A stretch of 5,342 nt of DNA from an uncultured Spirochaetaceae bacterium (GCA_946410375.1 CAMKAB010000080.1:1-5342); one strand, 5' to 3'; counted from the first letter of the stretch, positions 1 through 5,342 are shown. The notes: generated by a model not told the origin, from the letters alone. Numbers and translations are program-made.

Positions 1-45
1 CATTTCATCTCTGAGGGCGGCTCTGATTGCTTCTCTATATGTCAT
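1..45 (-). CDS. pdhB: 2-oxo acid dehydrogenase E1 component, beta subunit (5' end only)
   Basis: The ATG at 45-43 opens a frame that runs off the window edge and reads MTYREAIRAALRDEM. This closely matches the usual start of bacterial pyruvate/acetoin dehydrogenase E1 beta chains (M-T-Y-R-E-A-[IL]-x-x-A-L-x-x-E-M). In this family the beta chain pairs with E1 alpha as an alpha2beta2 tetramer and completes the thiamine diphosphate site. The start lies inside the end of the E1 alpha gene: 11 nt are shared (35-45), so ribosomes probably pass from one gene to the next. A good Shine-Dalgarno sequence sits 5 nt upstream. Only 15 codons are visible. The family call rests on these residues plus the neighbour, and pyruvate versus acetoin specificity cannot be told. 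Confidence 0.85.
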   Translation of the reverse strand, partial: MTYREAIRAALRDEM

Positions 46-1039
46 ACTGCACCTCTCCGACAGATTTCGCAAAAACAAGTCCTTCCATCTCTGAAATGCT
101 CAGCCTCTCGTCTTTGCGGGAAAGCGCCCGTTCCGCTTCCTTTTCAATAAAGCAAAGACACTCTTCTTTTAACGCACGGAGTTCTTCTTCCCTTAATATT
201 CCGTTTTCCGCAAGTTTGTTTTCAAATAAAAGAATAGGATCTCTTTTTAACCATTCCTGCTCTTCTTCCGCACTGCGATACACTCTTTTGTCGTTTTTTG
301 AATGTCCTTTCTGTCGATACGTTAAAACTTCCAGTAAAACGGGACCATTGCCGCTGCGGATTAAGGAGAGCGCTTCCGACACGGCGTGGTAAACAGCTTC
401 AATATCGTTTCCGTCTGTTGAAAAACCGGGCATCGAATACGCCTGCGCACGCTTATAGAGAGGGGAGAGACTTATCATATCCGTCGATTTCGCACTCATT
501 CCGTAGAGATTGTTTTCTAAGAAAAACAAGACGGGTAGTTTCCAGATTGAGGCGAGGTTCATACTTTCGTGAATGCTCCCTCTGCTTGTTGCGCCGTCTC
601 CGAAGATACCTACGCTTACATTCTTTGACCGAATGCGTTTCAGGTAGAACGCAACGCCGCAAGCCATCGGAATCCCGGAGCCCACCACGGCTGAAGAACC
701 GAGATTGCAGTGAGCCTTATCGCTCATATGCATACTGCCGCCCAATCCCTTTGACAGACCGTGTTTTGAGCCTAACATTTCAGAAAAAGCCGAGAAAACA
801 GACGCTCCCTTGGCAATGGTGACGCCATGGCAACGATGAGTGGGCACAATCCAATCTTCCTCGTCCAAAGCCATGCAAAGCCCGACTTCCGCCGCTTCCT
901 GACCTGTTGAGAGGTGAGTGGTGCCGTGGATAAAACCTTGAGTAAAAAGAGATTCAGTTTTGTTTTCAAAATATCTGCACAGAAGCATAAGCCTGAGCGC
1001 TTCCGTGCATTTGTCTTTAGAAAAAACCGTACCGCTCAT
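35..1039 (-). CDS. pdhA: Thiamine-diphosphate-dependent 2-oxo acid dehydrogenase E1, alpha subunit (pyruvate/acetoin type)
   Basis: This 334-residue protein has normal length for a bacterial E1 alpha. With E1 beta it decarboxylates the substrate on thiamine diphosphate and passes the acyl group to lipoyl-E2 in the cytoplasm. Visible motifs are HLSTGQEA (42-49), THRCHG (67-72), GLGGSMH (98-104), and the thiamine-diphosphate/Mg motif starting GDG at 147-149 and ending NN at 176-177, with the usual 26-residue spacing. A GHSKNDKRVYR segment (245-255) corresponds to the conserved GHS-x-x-D-x-x-x-YR loop. The HRxHG form resembles acetoin dehydrogenase AcoA as well as PdhA, so the substrate is not settled and the symbol is provisional. 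The gene starts 8 nt after the pheT stop. No clear Shine-Dalgarno precedes the ATG, so translation may depend on coupling to pheT. It ends in TAG inside the E1 beta start region. Confidence 0.93.
   Translation of the reverse strand: MSGTVFSKDKCTEALRLMLLCRYFENKTESLFTQGFIHGTTHLSTGQEAAEVGLCMALDEEDWIVPTHRCHGVTIAKGASVFSAFSEMLGSKHGLSKGLGGSMHMSDKAHCNLGSSAVVGSGIPMACGVAFYLKRIRSKNVSVGIFGDGATSRGSIHESMNLASIWKLPVLFFLENNLYGMSAKSTDMISLSPLYKRAQAYSMPGFSTDGNDIEAVYHAVSEALSLIRSGNGPVLLEVLTYRQKGHSKNDKRVYRSAEEEQEWLKRDPILLFENKLAENGILREEELRALKEECLCFIEKEAERALSRKDERLSISEMEGLVFAKSVGEVQYDI
51..58 (-). promoter_or_regulatory. Ribosome binding site of the E1 beta gene
   Basis: The minus strand reads GGAGAGGT followed by GCAGT and then ATG, so the GAGGT core lies 5 nt before the start codon. 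The site is inside the last codons of the E1 alpha gene. It supports choosing the ATG at 45 as a true start even though only 45 nt of the gene are in the window. Confidence 0.75.
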
Positions 1040-1047
1040 TGTTTAAT

Positions 1048-2757
1048 TCAAAGCAGGGAATCAATGTTTATTTCGCACATTACCGCAGGCATGCCGCACA
1101 TCCAGTTTTCCAACACCTGAGGATGCACCTCCCCGAAAACTCCCGCTTCCTTACCTTCAATGACGATTTTCGCACATCGTCCGGCAATGAAACGTCCGTC
1201 GTTCTCCAACGCCATCAACTTGTAATCTTTTTTCAGGAAGTACATCAGCGTATAAACGTAGCTGTTTATGTCATTAAAGCCCATCGCTTTATTTGCCGCA
1301 AGGAAACCTAAGGAATTATGCGTAACGGTTCCGCTGTTATCCGACGGCTCGAGGTATGCGATTTTCCCAACCTCAAAAATCAGGTGCGGATAAAGGGCGC
1401 TTTGGCTTGCCGCTTCGCTTTCAAGAAGAGACGGGAGAACCGAAGGACGCAATGCCTCAAAATTCTCGCTCATGGGATTGCTCACTGTTATGAGGTTCTC
1501 ATCGGATATGTTCATATTCGCCGCATATTCCTTCTTTGAACCTAAATAATTGTACATCATTTCCTGAAAGCCGAGCCCCACCATGATGTCTTTGATTTTT
1601 CTGCTCAGTTCTTCAGCAGGGGAAAGACGACCGACCGTAAAGTCTTTCGGAATTGTGGGTTCAAAGTTTTGCAACCCGTGGCCTATCATAACGTCTTCCA
1701 CGACATCAACCGCATGGAGAAAATCGTTTCTGAACACCGGAGGATGGACCGTGATAGTGTCTTTATCGGAACATACGCAGGCGTTGCCCATTCTTTTCAA
1801 GGCTTCAATGCATTCGCCGGCGTTTAATTCCTCTCCCAAAACTCTGCGGACATCATCCGTCGTGCATGAACTGCTTTTTTGGAAGTAATAGGGAACGGTT
1901 ATTGAATCTCCGAATTCGGTAGGTTCAGGGAAAACGACTTTAATCGGCTTAATTGTGAAGCCTAAATCCGCCATATCGCACGCCATGATTGAAGCGCAGA
2001 GAATAAGGTCTTTGAGGACGGTTCCGCTCATTTCGACAAATAAGCTGCTGTCTCCGACCTGAACGGCTCCCACGTCTGCGCTGTTTATAACCGGTGGCAT
2101 GGATAAGGCGCGTCCGGCGTCGTCGTAAAGATACGGATAAAGCGGGCTGTCTTTAATGATATAGCCGTATTCCTGCCCTTTCGGGTGCTTTTCCAGTATT
2201 TCCCTGAGCGTCATATCCTCTTCAAAGTGCAACGGAACGAAGTGCGTTTTATCAGGATCCGCTCCGTCGAAATGAACCGGATACTGAATGAGGTCGTCTC
2301 TGTAGATACCCATTGCGATTGAGCGTCTTTTCCGTCCGAAATTGTGGCAGAGTTTTTCCTGATTTTGTATAAGAGCCAGAAGAATATCTTCCGTAACAAC
2401 ACATCCGTCCGCAGCGAATGCAATGCTGTACGGACGAACTATTTTCGCATCGGGACCGATGATGAGGCATCTCCCTCCGCAGTCTTTTTCCGAGAGAGCA
2501 TTGGAGAAGAATTCATTTTCGTAATCACGTCTTTTTTCGGGATGTTCATACGTTTTTATCGCACGCGCGAGTCCCATCGGAGACCAAAGGTCCGGGCGAT
2601 TGGTGTCGTTCAATTCAATTTTCAGAACCTTGTTTTCCGTGTCGTGAGAATCTAATTCTGCTTTGGCTATAGGGAAGATTTCTTCCAGTTCCTTATCTGT
2701 ATATGTTTTTCCGAGTAGTCCGAAAAACATTTTCTCGCTTGTTTCAAATTTTGGCAT
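1048..2757 (-). CDS. pheT: Phenylalanine--tRNA ligase beta subunit, archaeal/eukaryotic type
   Basis: The beta chain of the alpha2beta2 PheRS helps bind tRNA-Phe and carries the editing site that hydrolyses Tyr-tRNA-Phe. At 569 residues it matches the short archaeal/eukaryotic form; the common bacterial form is about 800 residues and has an N-terminal EMAP-like tRNA-binding domain, absent here. Motifs seen: KIELNDTNRPDLWS (46-59), typical of the N-terminal domain; MPPVINSADVG (220-230), corresponding to the PPxIN segment of the archaeal/eukaryotic B3/B4 editing domain; a B5 motif FRNDFLHAVDVVEDVMIGHG (342-361); and a catalytic-like core with VSNPMSENFEALRPSVLPSLL (425-445). The ATG at 2757 has a strong AAAGGAG site 11 nt upstream. 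It lies downstream of pheS after a 215-nt spacer and is followed closely by E1 alpha. In bacteria this type is best known from spirochaetes. Confidence 0.96.
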   Translation of the reverse strand: MPKFETSEKMFFGLLGKTYTDKELEEIFPIAKAELDSHDTENKVLKIELNDTNRPDLWSPMGLARAIKTYEHPEKRRDYENEFFSNALSEKDCGGRCLIIGPDAKIVRPYSIAFAADGCVVTEDILLALIQNQEKLCHNFGRKRRSIAMGIYRDDLIQYPVHFDGADPDKTHFVPLHFEEDMTLREILEKHPKGQEYGYIIKDSPLYPYLYDDAGRALSMPPVINSADVGAVQVGDSSLFVEMSGTVLKDLILCASIMACDMADLGFTIKPIKVVFPEPTEFGDSITVPYYFQKSSSCTTDDVRRVLGEELNAGECIEALKRMGNACVCSDKDTITVHPPVFRNDFLHAVDVVEDVMIGHGLQNFEPTIPKDFTVGRLSPAEELSRKIKDIMVGLGFQEMMYNYLGSKKEYAANMNISDENLITVSNPMSENFEALRPSVLPSLLESEAASQSALYPHLIFEVGKIAYLEPSDNSGTVTHNSLGFLAANKAMGFNDINSYVYTLMYFLKKDYKLMALENDGRFIAGRCAKIVIEGKEAGVFGEVHPQVLENWMCGMPAVMCEINIDSLL

Positions 2758-2768
2758 AGTGCGGATGT

Positions 2769-2775
2769 CTCCTTT
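2769..2775 (-). promoter_or_regulatory. Ribosome binding site of pheT
   Basis: The minus strand reads AAAGGAG, an almost complete anti-Shine-Dalgarno complement, 11 nt before the pheT ATG. The spacing is slightly long but the match is strong. It shows that pheT has its own initiation site despite the long spacer after pheS. Confidence 0.75.
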
Positions 2776-2838
2776 AAAAAGTTGTTTCTAACGCCTTGCT
2801 GTCCGTGTTTGAAAACGAAATTTCGCGTCGGTGTTCGC

Positions 2839-2876
2839 TGTTATTCCGTTTTTTTCCTTGTTATTCGTTTTTTTTT
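2839..2876. repeat. Two tandem units ending in long T tracts (A tracts on the coding strand), pheS-pheT spacer
   Basis: On the plus strand TGTTATTCCG followed by seven T (2839-2855) is repeated as TGTTATTCG followed by nine T (2859-2876), with a period of about 20 nt. In the pheS-pheT transcript these are A-rich runs. The centres of the tracts are about two helical turns apart, the spacing that favours intrinsic DNA curvature. Origin by slippage is likely. No function is evident. Confidence 0.5.
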
Positions 2877-2904
2877 GCTGTTTTACGTGTTTTCAAGCTG
2901 TTGT

Positions 2905-2962
2905 GCAGGCTTTTTTACCGCTCATTCAGTGCGGAAAGGCAAGGGCGCAGACAAGAGCCTGC
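2905..2962. repeat. Inverted repeat just after pheS (7-bp arms, inner 4-bp stem)
   Basis: GCAGGCT (2905-2911) is complementary to AGCCTGC (2956-2962). Inside the loop CCGC (2918-2921) can pair with GCGG (2931-2934). The structure begins 11 nt past the pheS stop codon. No T run follows the outer stem on the minus strand, so it does not look like an intrinsic terminator. It could instead stabilise or process the pheS-pheT mRNA. The loop is long and the pairing may be chance. Confidence 0.3.
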
Positions 2963-2973
2963 TTTTCGCTGCG

Positions 2974-4506
2974 TTATCCTCGTCTTGTTCTGACGCTTTC
3001 AATGTTCGGTGTGAAAAGCTCGCGAATATCGGAGAGCCCGAGGTTCATCAGAGCCATTCTGTCTATTCCGAGCCCCCACGCCAGCACCGGTTCGTCCACG
3101 CCGAGGCTCTTTGTAACCTCCGGGCGGAAAATACCCGATCCACCCAGCTCAAACCAGCCCAAAACAGGATGTTTGATATGTATTTCAATGGATGGTTCGG
3201 TAAACGGGAAGTATCCCGGAACATATTTGTAATCGGTGGCGCCGGCGATTTCGGTGGCGAACATTTTCAAAAGACCGAGCAAATCTTTTAAATTTGCTTC
3301 CTTCCCGATAACAATTCCTTCCGTCTGATAGAAATCCGCACCGTGGGTCGCATCCACTTCATCGTATCTGAAACATCGGACGACTCCGAAGTATTTCCCC
3401 GGTTTCTTGCATTTCGTAAGCTGATGCGCGGAAAGCACCGTTCCCTGGCTTCTTAAAACCTGCCTGCGGGTGAATTCTCTGTCGAACTTATATTCCCAAC
3501 CTCTTGAACCGGTGTCTCCGCCGTCCATATGAGCTTTTTCAACGCGGGAAAGCCACGGTTCCTCGATTTCTTTGCAGTGCGAAGGATTCTTAATATAGTA
3601 AACGTCGTGAATATCCCGTGCGGAGTGGAACTGCGGCATAAAGAGCGCATCGCCGTTCCAAAATTCATTTTCAACAAGAGGGCCGTCAAATTCTTCAAAA
3701 CCCAGCGAGGTGAGTTTGTCTTTTACCCACCGGATATAGTTGCCGTAAGGGTTGTGTCTGCCCGGAGTAAGGCGGGACACCGGCGCATCAAGTCCGTACG
3801 GTCTGAAAACGGATGTTTTCCATGAGCCGCTTGATAATATTTCGGGTGTTACAACTCCGATTTCTTCTCCGGTGATGTTTGCTGCGAGGACGGCTTTCTT
3901 TACTTCCTCTCCCGTGTCGGTGAGTCTGAAAATAACAACTTCTCTTTCCACTGTTTTATAAGGACTGCCGACAGCTCCTCTTTTCTTTGCAATGGAAGGA
4001 ATTATCTTTTTTTCTTCGTCGGATAATTCCTCGTCTGATAAAGGTTTTTCAAGGCCCTTTTTTATGAGATTCCATGTGTCTTCGGCATCTTTCGGAAGTT
4101 CGTTTTTAACTAAAAAGGCTTTTTTCTCTTCGTCCATCGCCGAGATACCGTTCTTTGAAAGATATCCGAATGCGGAACCGGCATCTTTTTGCTCTAATGA
4201 TAGCCTTTCGCATATATCTTTAATAGAGAGATGCTTGCCTTCTTTCAGCAGATTGAAAATACGAATAAGAGGTGTGCCGTTCTCAGCCCATTCACGCCCC
4301 ATATCTGTGAGTTCATACCATGTGTATGTTTTTCTGCTGTGTTCGGAGAGACATTCTTTTGCGGAAAGCCAGCTGAAAGCCTGATTGCATTGACCGGTTT
4401 TATAGCCCAGTTCTTTTTCAATCCTTTCTGCGTAAACGTCTTCATCCTTTGAAATATGTCTTAAAAGTTTTACTTCCAGCGGATGCAGGTTCTTAACATC
4501 AATCAT
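2974..4506 (-). CDS. pheS: Phenylalanine--tRNA ligase alpha subunit, archaeal/eukaryotic type
   Basis: This is the catalytic chain of PheRS, activating phenylalanine with ATP and transferring it to tRNA-Phe. From the ATG at 4506 it has 510 residues, the length of archaeal/eukaryotic alpha chains; common bacterial PheS is about 330-350. The first ~200 residues are the extra N-terminal part with winged-helix-like repeats (about 8-75 and 80-135) known to bind tRNA in this type. The class II core follows: motif 1 region near 251-298 including ENEFWNGDALFMPQFHSARD; motif 2 region KYFGVVRCFRYDEVDATHGADF (371-392); glycine-rich ELGGSGIFRPEV (453-464); motif 3 VLAWGLGIDRMAL (474-486). An upstream in-frame ATG at 4542 would add 12 residues, but family proteins start near the inner Met and an AAGGA site fits it, so 4506 is preferred. 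First gene of the probable operon. Confidence 0.96.
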   Translation of the reverse strand: MIDVKNLHPLEVKLLRHISKDEDVYAERIEKELGYKTGQCNQAFSWLSAKECLSEHSRKTYTWYELTDMGREWAENGTPLIRIFNLLKEGKHLSIKDICERLSLEQKDAGSAFGYLSKNGISAMDEEKKAFLVKNELPKDAEDTWNLIKKGLEKPLSDEELSDEEKKIIPSIAKKRGAVGSPYKTVEREVVIFRLTDTGEEVKKAVLAANITGEEIGVVTPEILSSGSWKTSVFRPYGLDAPVSRLTPGRHNPYGNYIRWVKDKLTSLGFEEFDGPLVENEFWNGDALFMPQFHSARDIHDVYYIKNPSHCKEIEEPWLSRVEKAHMDGGDTGSRGWEYKFDREFTRRQVLRSQGTVLSAHQLTKCKKPGKYFGVVRCFRYDEVDATHGADFYQTEGIVIGKEANLKDLLGLLKMFATEIAGATDYKYVPGYFPFTEPSIEIHIKHPVLGWFELGGSGIFRPEVTKSLGVDEPVLAWGLGIDRMALMNLGLSDIRELFTPNIESVRTRRG

Positions 4507-4512
4507 AATTGT

Positions 4513-4519
4513 TCCTTTT
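4513..4519 (-). promoter_or_regulatory. Ribosome binding site that decides the pheS start
   Basis: The minus strand reads AAAAGGA, then ACAATT, then ATG at 4506: a Shine-Dalgarno core at 6 nt spacing. The alternative ATG at 4542 has only a distant GGA about 15 nt upstream. This favours the 510-residue product over the 522-residue one. Confidence 0.65.
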
Positions 4520-4585
4520 TTGGAGCAGCACACCGGCCGCATTATTTGTTATAGTTTCCGTGAGTCCTACAATATGCCCGTTTTG

Positions 4586-4603
4586 AGCCCGATACGGCGG
4601 GTT
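4586..4603. repeat. Small GC hairpin in the pheS leader
   Basis: On the plus strand AGCCCG (4586-4591) can pair with CGGGTT (4598-4603) around a 6-nt loop, with one G-T wobble, and more T follow. On the minus strand, which is the pheS leader sense, CCCG can pair with either of two nearby CGGG copies (4588-4591 or 4577-4580), so two alternative short stems are possible. Stems are only 4-6 bp. On the minus strand no T run follows, so it is not a terminator for pheS transcription. Confidence 0.25.
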
Positions 4604-4752
4604 TTTGCAAGAATCTCTTTTTGAAAAATTCTAACGATTGAGACAAAAAAAGGCAACGCTTTACAAGAGTACCCGTATTTCGCAACGAGCATTGTTTTGC
4701 GTATGAGCGTATAACAAATATTGTAGTAGTAATACCATATATCTGAGAACGA

Positions 4753-4780
4753 ATTATATAATGGTTCGTTGTTGCGTCAG
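4753..4780 (-). promoter_or_regulatory. Candidate sigma-70-type promoter of the pheS operon
   Basis: On the minus strand a perfect TATAAT (4758-4753) is preceded, 16 nt upstream, by CTGACG (4780-4775), which shares the central TGAC with the TTGACA consensus. Transcription would start near 4746 and give a leader of about 240 nt before the pheS ATG. A second, weaker -10-like TATAAC lies at 4553-4548 close to pheS but lacks a -35 at normal spacing. The region is AT-rich, so a chance -10 match is possible. Confidence 0.42.
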
Positions 4781-4847
4781 TTTCGGTAAAATTTCATAAA
4801 ACATCTTTAAAACTATACATATAAAGACTTAAAATTTAATAAGTATT

Positions 4848-4865
4848 CTAAGGGTGTACCCTTAG
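4848..4865. repeat. Perfect palindrome, 8-bp arms
   Basis: CTAAGGGT and ACCCTTAG are exact complements around GT, giving CTAAGGGTGTACCCTTAG. It lies in very AT-rich DNA (about 29% GC over 4801-4880). Its right end is shared with the left end of the next, larger hairpin, so the two cannot fold fully at the same time. No T run follows on either strand. It may be a protein-binding site or an RNA stem. Confidence 0.6.
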
Positions 4866-4891
4866 CCTAGTTCTTGACAGAACTAGGCTAA
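4862..4891. repeat. Perfect hairpin, 13-bp arms and TGAC loop
   Basis: TTAGCCTAGTTCT (4862-4874) is the exact complement of AGAACTAGGCTAA (4879-4891), with the 4-nt loop TGAC. A perfect 13-bp arm is very unlikely by chance in this short stretch. The T run expected of an intrinsic terminator is missing on both strands. Possible roles are an operator for a dimeric regulator, the stem of a small RNA, or the remains of a mobile or REP-like element. It lies about 110 nt upstream of the candidate pheS promoter. Confidence 0.7.
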
Positions 4892-4932
4892 CCATTAAAG
4901 AAACAGCTATACATATGATATACACTTAACAC

Positions 4933-4990
4933 ATGTTAAAACGATATTCATAAACCTTTTGTTTTTGGGCTTGGAACGGCGTTTTAACAT
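4933..4990. repeat. 11-bp perfect inverted repeat at the border of the GC-rich repeat block
   Basis: ATGTTAAAACG (4933-4943) is the exact complement of CGTTTTAACAT (4980-4990), separated by 36 nt. The right arm ends where the sequence turns from AT-rich to GC-rich. The left arm also forms a small competing stem with TTAAC at 4926-4930. No gene lies between the arms. It could be a long-loop hairpin or mark the edge of an inserted repeat element. Confidence 0.5.
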
Positions 4991-5025
4991 CTCGCGCGGG
5001 GCTTCCGGGCGTGGTGAATTCGGAC

Positions 5026-5087
5026 GGAGCGCGACACGGTGGCAGGAGTGTAACCTGCGGAGTGCGCAGAGCCGCGCGAAGCGCGGC
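5026..5087 (+). repeat. GC-rich intergenic repeat, copy A
   Basis: This unit begins GGAGCGCGAC, continues GGCAGGAGTG and TGCGGAGTGCGC, and ends in a hairpin with GCCGCGC (5071-5077) paired to GCGCGGC (5081-5087) around GAA. The 45 nt at 5041-5085 match copy B (5181-5225) at 42 positions. The strand given is only that of the written motif. Local GC is high: 57 of 80 bases in 5021-5100 are G or C. Confidence 0.75.
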
Positions 5088-5088
5088 G

Positions 5089-5145
5089 TGGTGGCAGAAG
5101 TGAGAACCGGCGGTGGAGTGCGGACTTGCGTACGGAATGCGAACC
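5089..5145 (+). repeat. GC-rich intergenic repeat, degenerate copy
   Basis: GTGGCAGAAGTG followed by AGAACC and then GGAGTGCG (5089-5122) resembles the middle of copies A and B with small insertions. GGAATGCGAACC (5134-5145) resembles their opening GGAGCGCGAC motif. This links copies A and B into one block of diverged units. Confidence 0.5.
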
Positions 5146-5164
5146 GTATAGGAAACATAGCCGC

Positions 5165-5225
5165 GGAGCGCGACCCCAGCGGCAGGAGCGAAACCTGCGG
5201 AGTGCGCCGAGCCGCGCGAAGCGCG
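5165..5225 (+). repeat. GC-rich intergenic repeat, copy B
   Basis: The order of motifs is the same as in copy A: GGAGCGCGAC, then GGCAGGAGCG, then TGCGGAGTGCGC, then a terminal hairpin. The hairpin is shorter here, CGCGC (5213-5217) with GCGCG (5221-5225). A 1-nt length difference separates the opening motifs, and three substitutions occur in the last 45 nt. Confidence 0.75.
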
Positions 5226-5291
5226 AGTTGGGAAGTGAAATACCCCGAGACGAGAGGCGAAAAACCGCAAAGCGAGTCTCAAAGCGAAAAA

Positions 5292-5304
5292 AACAAATTT
5301 TGTT
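5292..5304. repeat. Short AT palindrome after the repeat block
   Basis: AACAAA and TTTGTT are exact complements around a single T. The A/T composition makes chance plausible. It marks the return to AT-rich DNA after the GC-rich block. Confidence 0.3.
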
Positions 5305-5321
5305 AAGCGAAAACCACCGAC

Positions 5322-5342
5322 TTATTAAGTAATATTTAATAA
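5322..5342. repeat. AT-rich inverted repeat at the window edge
   Basis: TTATTAA (5322-5328) is the exact complement of TTAATAA (5336-5342) with a 7-nt loop. It may extend beyond the window. All arm bases are A or T, so it carries little weight alone. Confidence 0.3.

Larger units (their letters stand above)
4507..4746 (-). promoter_or_regulatory. Putative long 5' leader of pheS
   Basis: If the promoter at 4753-4780 is real, about 240 nt of untranslated leader precede pheS. The leader contains a 25-codon ATG frame (4738-4661, TAA stop) with seven Leu and no Phe, then a run of seven T on the minus strand (4651-4645) without a convincing hairpin before it, then the small GC stems near 4577-4603. 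I see no T-box consensus and no Phe-rich leader peptide like that of enteric pheST. Regulation by attenuation is therefore unsupported though possible. Confidence 0.25.
4543..5342. other. Non-coding region upstream of pheS
   Basis: About 800 nt without a supported gene. From 4543 to about 4990 it is AT-rich and holds the candidate promoter, leader and palindromes listed separately. From about 4990 to 5285 it is GC-rich and made largely of diverged repeat units. From about 5286 on it is AT-rich again. Open frames of 65-118 codons cross the repeat block on both strands. They overlap each other, are rich in Arg, Ser and Ala, lack ribosome binding sites, and repeat internally with the DNA, so I treat them as spurious. 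No RNA gene is recognised. Confidence 0.7.

Noticed and set aside
298..822. Plus-strand frame of 174 codons opposite the E1 alpha gene
   Set aside because: It is the antisense shadow of a clearly recognised gene, Arg-rich, with no recognisable domain.
2782..3291. Plus-strand frame of 169 codons overlapping the pheS-pheT spacer and the pheS 3' end
   Set aside because: It lies mostly opposite pheS, its hydrophobic Phe/Leu-rich start comes from the T tracts, and it has no family resemblance or convincing ribosome binding site.
4504..4542. Longer pheS start at the ATG at 4542
   Set aside because: The extra 12 residues do not look like the family N-terminus, and the inner ATG has the better placed Shine-Dalgarno site.
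4507..4746. T-box riboswitch or Phe-codon attenuator upstream of pheS
   Set aside because: No T-box consensus bulge sequence, no Phe codons in the small leader frame, and no hairpin directly before the T7 run.
4862..4896. Intrinsic terminator at the 13-bp hairpin
   Set aside because: The stem is strong but no T run follows it on either strand.
4874..4902. Plus-strand promoter using the TTGACA that spans the hairpin loop
   Set aside because: The TTGACA is a perfect -35 match, but there is no -10-like hexamer at 16-18 nt and no gene downstream on that strand.
5021..5230. CRISPR array
   Set aside because: Copies are diverged, unevenly spaced and partly contiguous, with no uniform short repeat and unique spacers, and there is no cas gene.
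4926..5332. Several open frames of 65-118 codons on both strands over the GC-rich block
   Set aside because: They follow the DNA repeats, overlap each other in different frames, have Arg/Ser/Ala-rich low-complexity products and no ribosome binding sites. The lack of stops is explained by the repeat composition.

Overview
The window looks like a bacterial chromosome segment, most likely from a spirochaete of the Treponema group. This is an inference. Both phenylalanyl-tRNA synthetase subunits are of the archaeal/eukaryotic type, which among bacteria is a well-known trait of spirochaetes. Coding GC is moderate, and the repeat-rich spacer upstream fits such genomes. No rRNA, tRNA, transposase or phage gene is visible.

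All genes lie on the minus strand, so the biological order runs from high to low coordinates. An upstream non-coding region of about 830 nt (4507-5342) comes first. It is followed by pheS (4506-2974), a 215-nt spacer (2973-2758), pheT (2757-1048), the E1 alpha gene of a pyruvate/acetoin-type 2-oxo acid dehydrogenase (1039-35), and the first 15 codons of the matching E1 beta gene (45-1, cut by the window edge). The pheT to E1 alpha gap is 8 nt and E1 alpha overlaps E1 beta by 11 nt. These genes are therefore probably transcribed together, and the two E1 subunits are probably translationally coupled.

The first two genes make the alpha and beta chains of PheRS, which charges tRNA-Phe. The next two make the thiamine-diphosphate E1 component of a dehydrogenase complex that decarboxylates pyruvate or acetoin. 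The E2 and E3 genes presumably follow beyond position 1.

The upstream region has two parts. Positions 4507 to about 4990 are AT-rich. They hold a plausible minus-strand promoter for pheS, a leader of about 240 nt, and two adjacent perfect palindromes (4848-4891). From about 4990 to 5285 the DNA is GC-rich and carries imperfect copies of a roughly 60-nt intergenic repeat. It is open in several frames but looks non-coding. I see no convincing new multi-gene system. The points most worth checking are the repeat family, the double palindrome and the aminoacyl-tRNA synthetase/dehydrogenase gene linkage.
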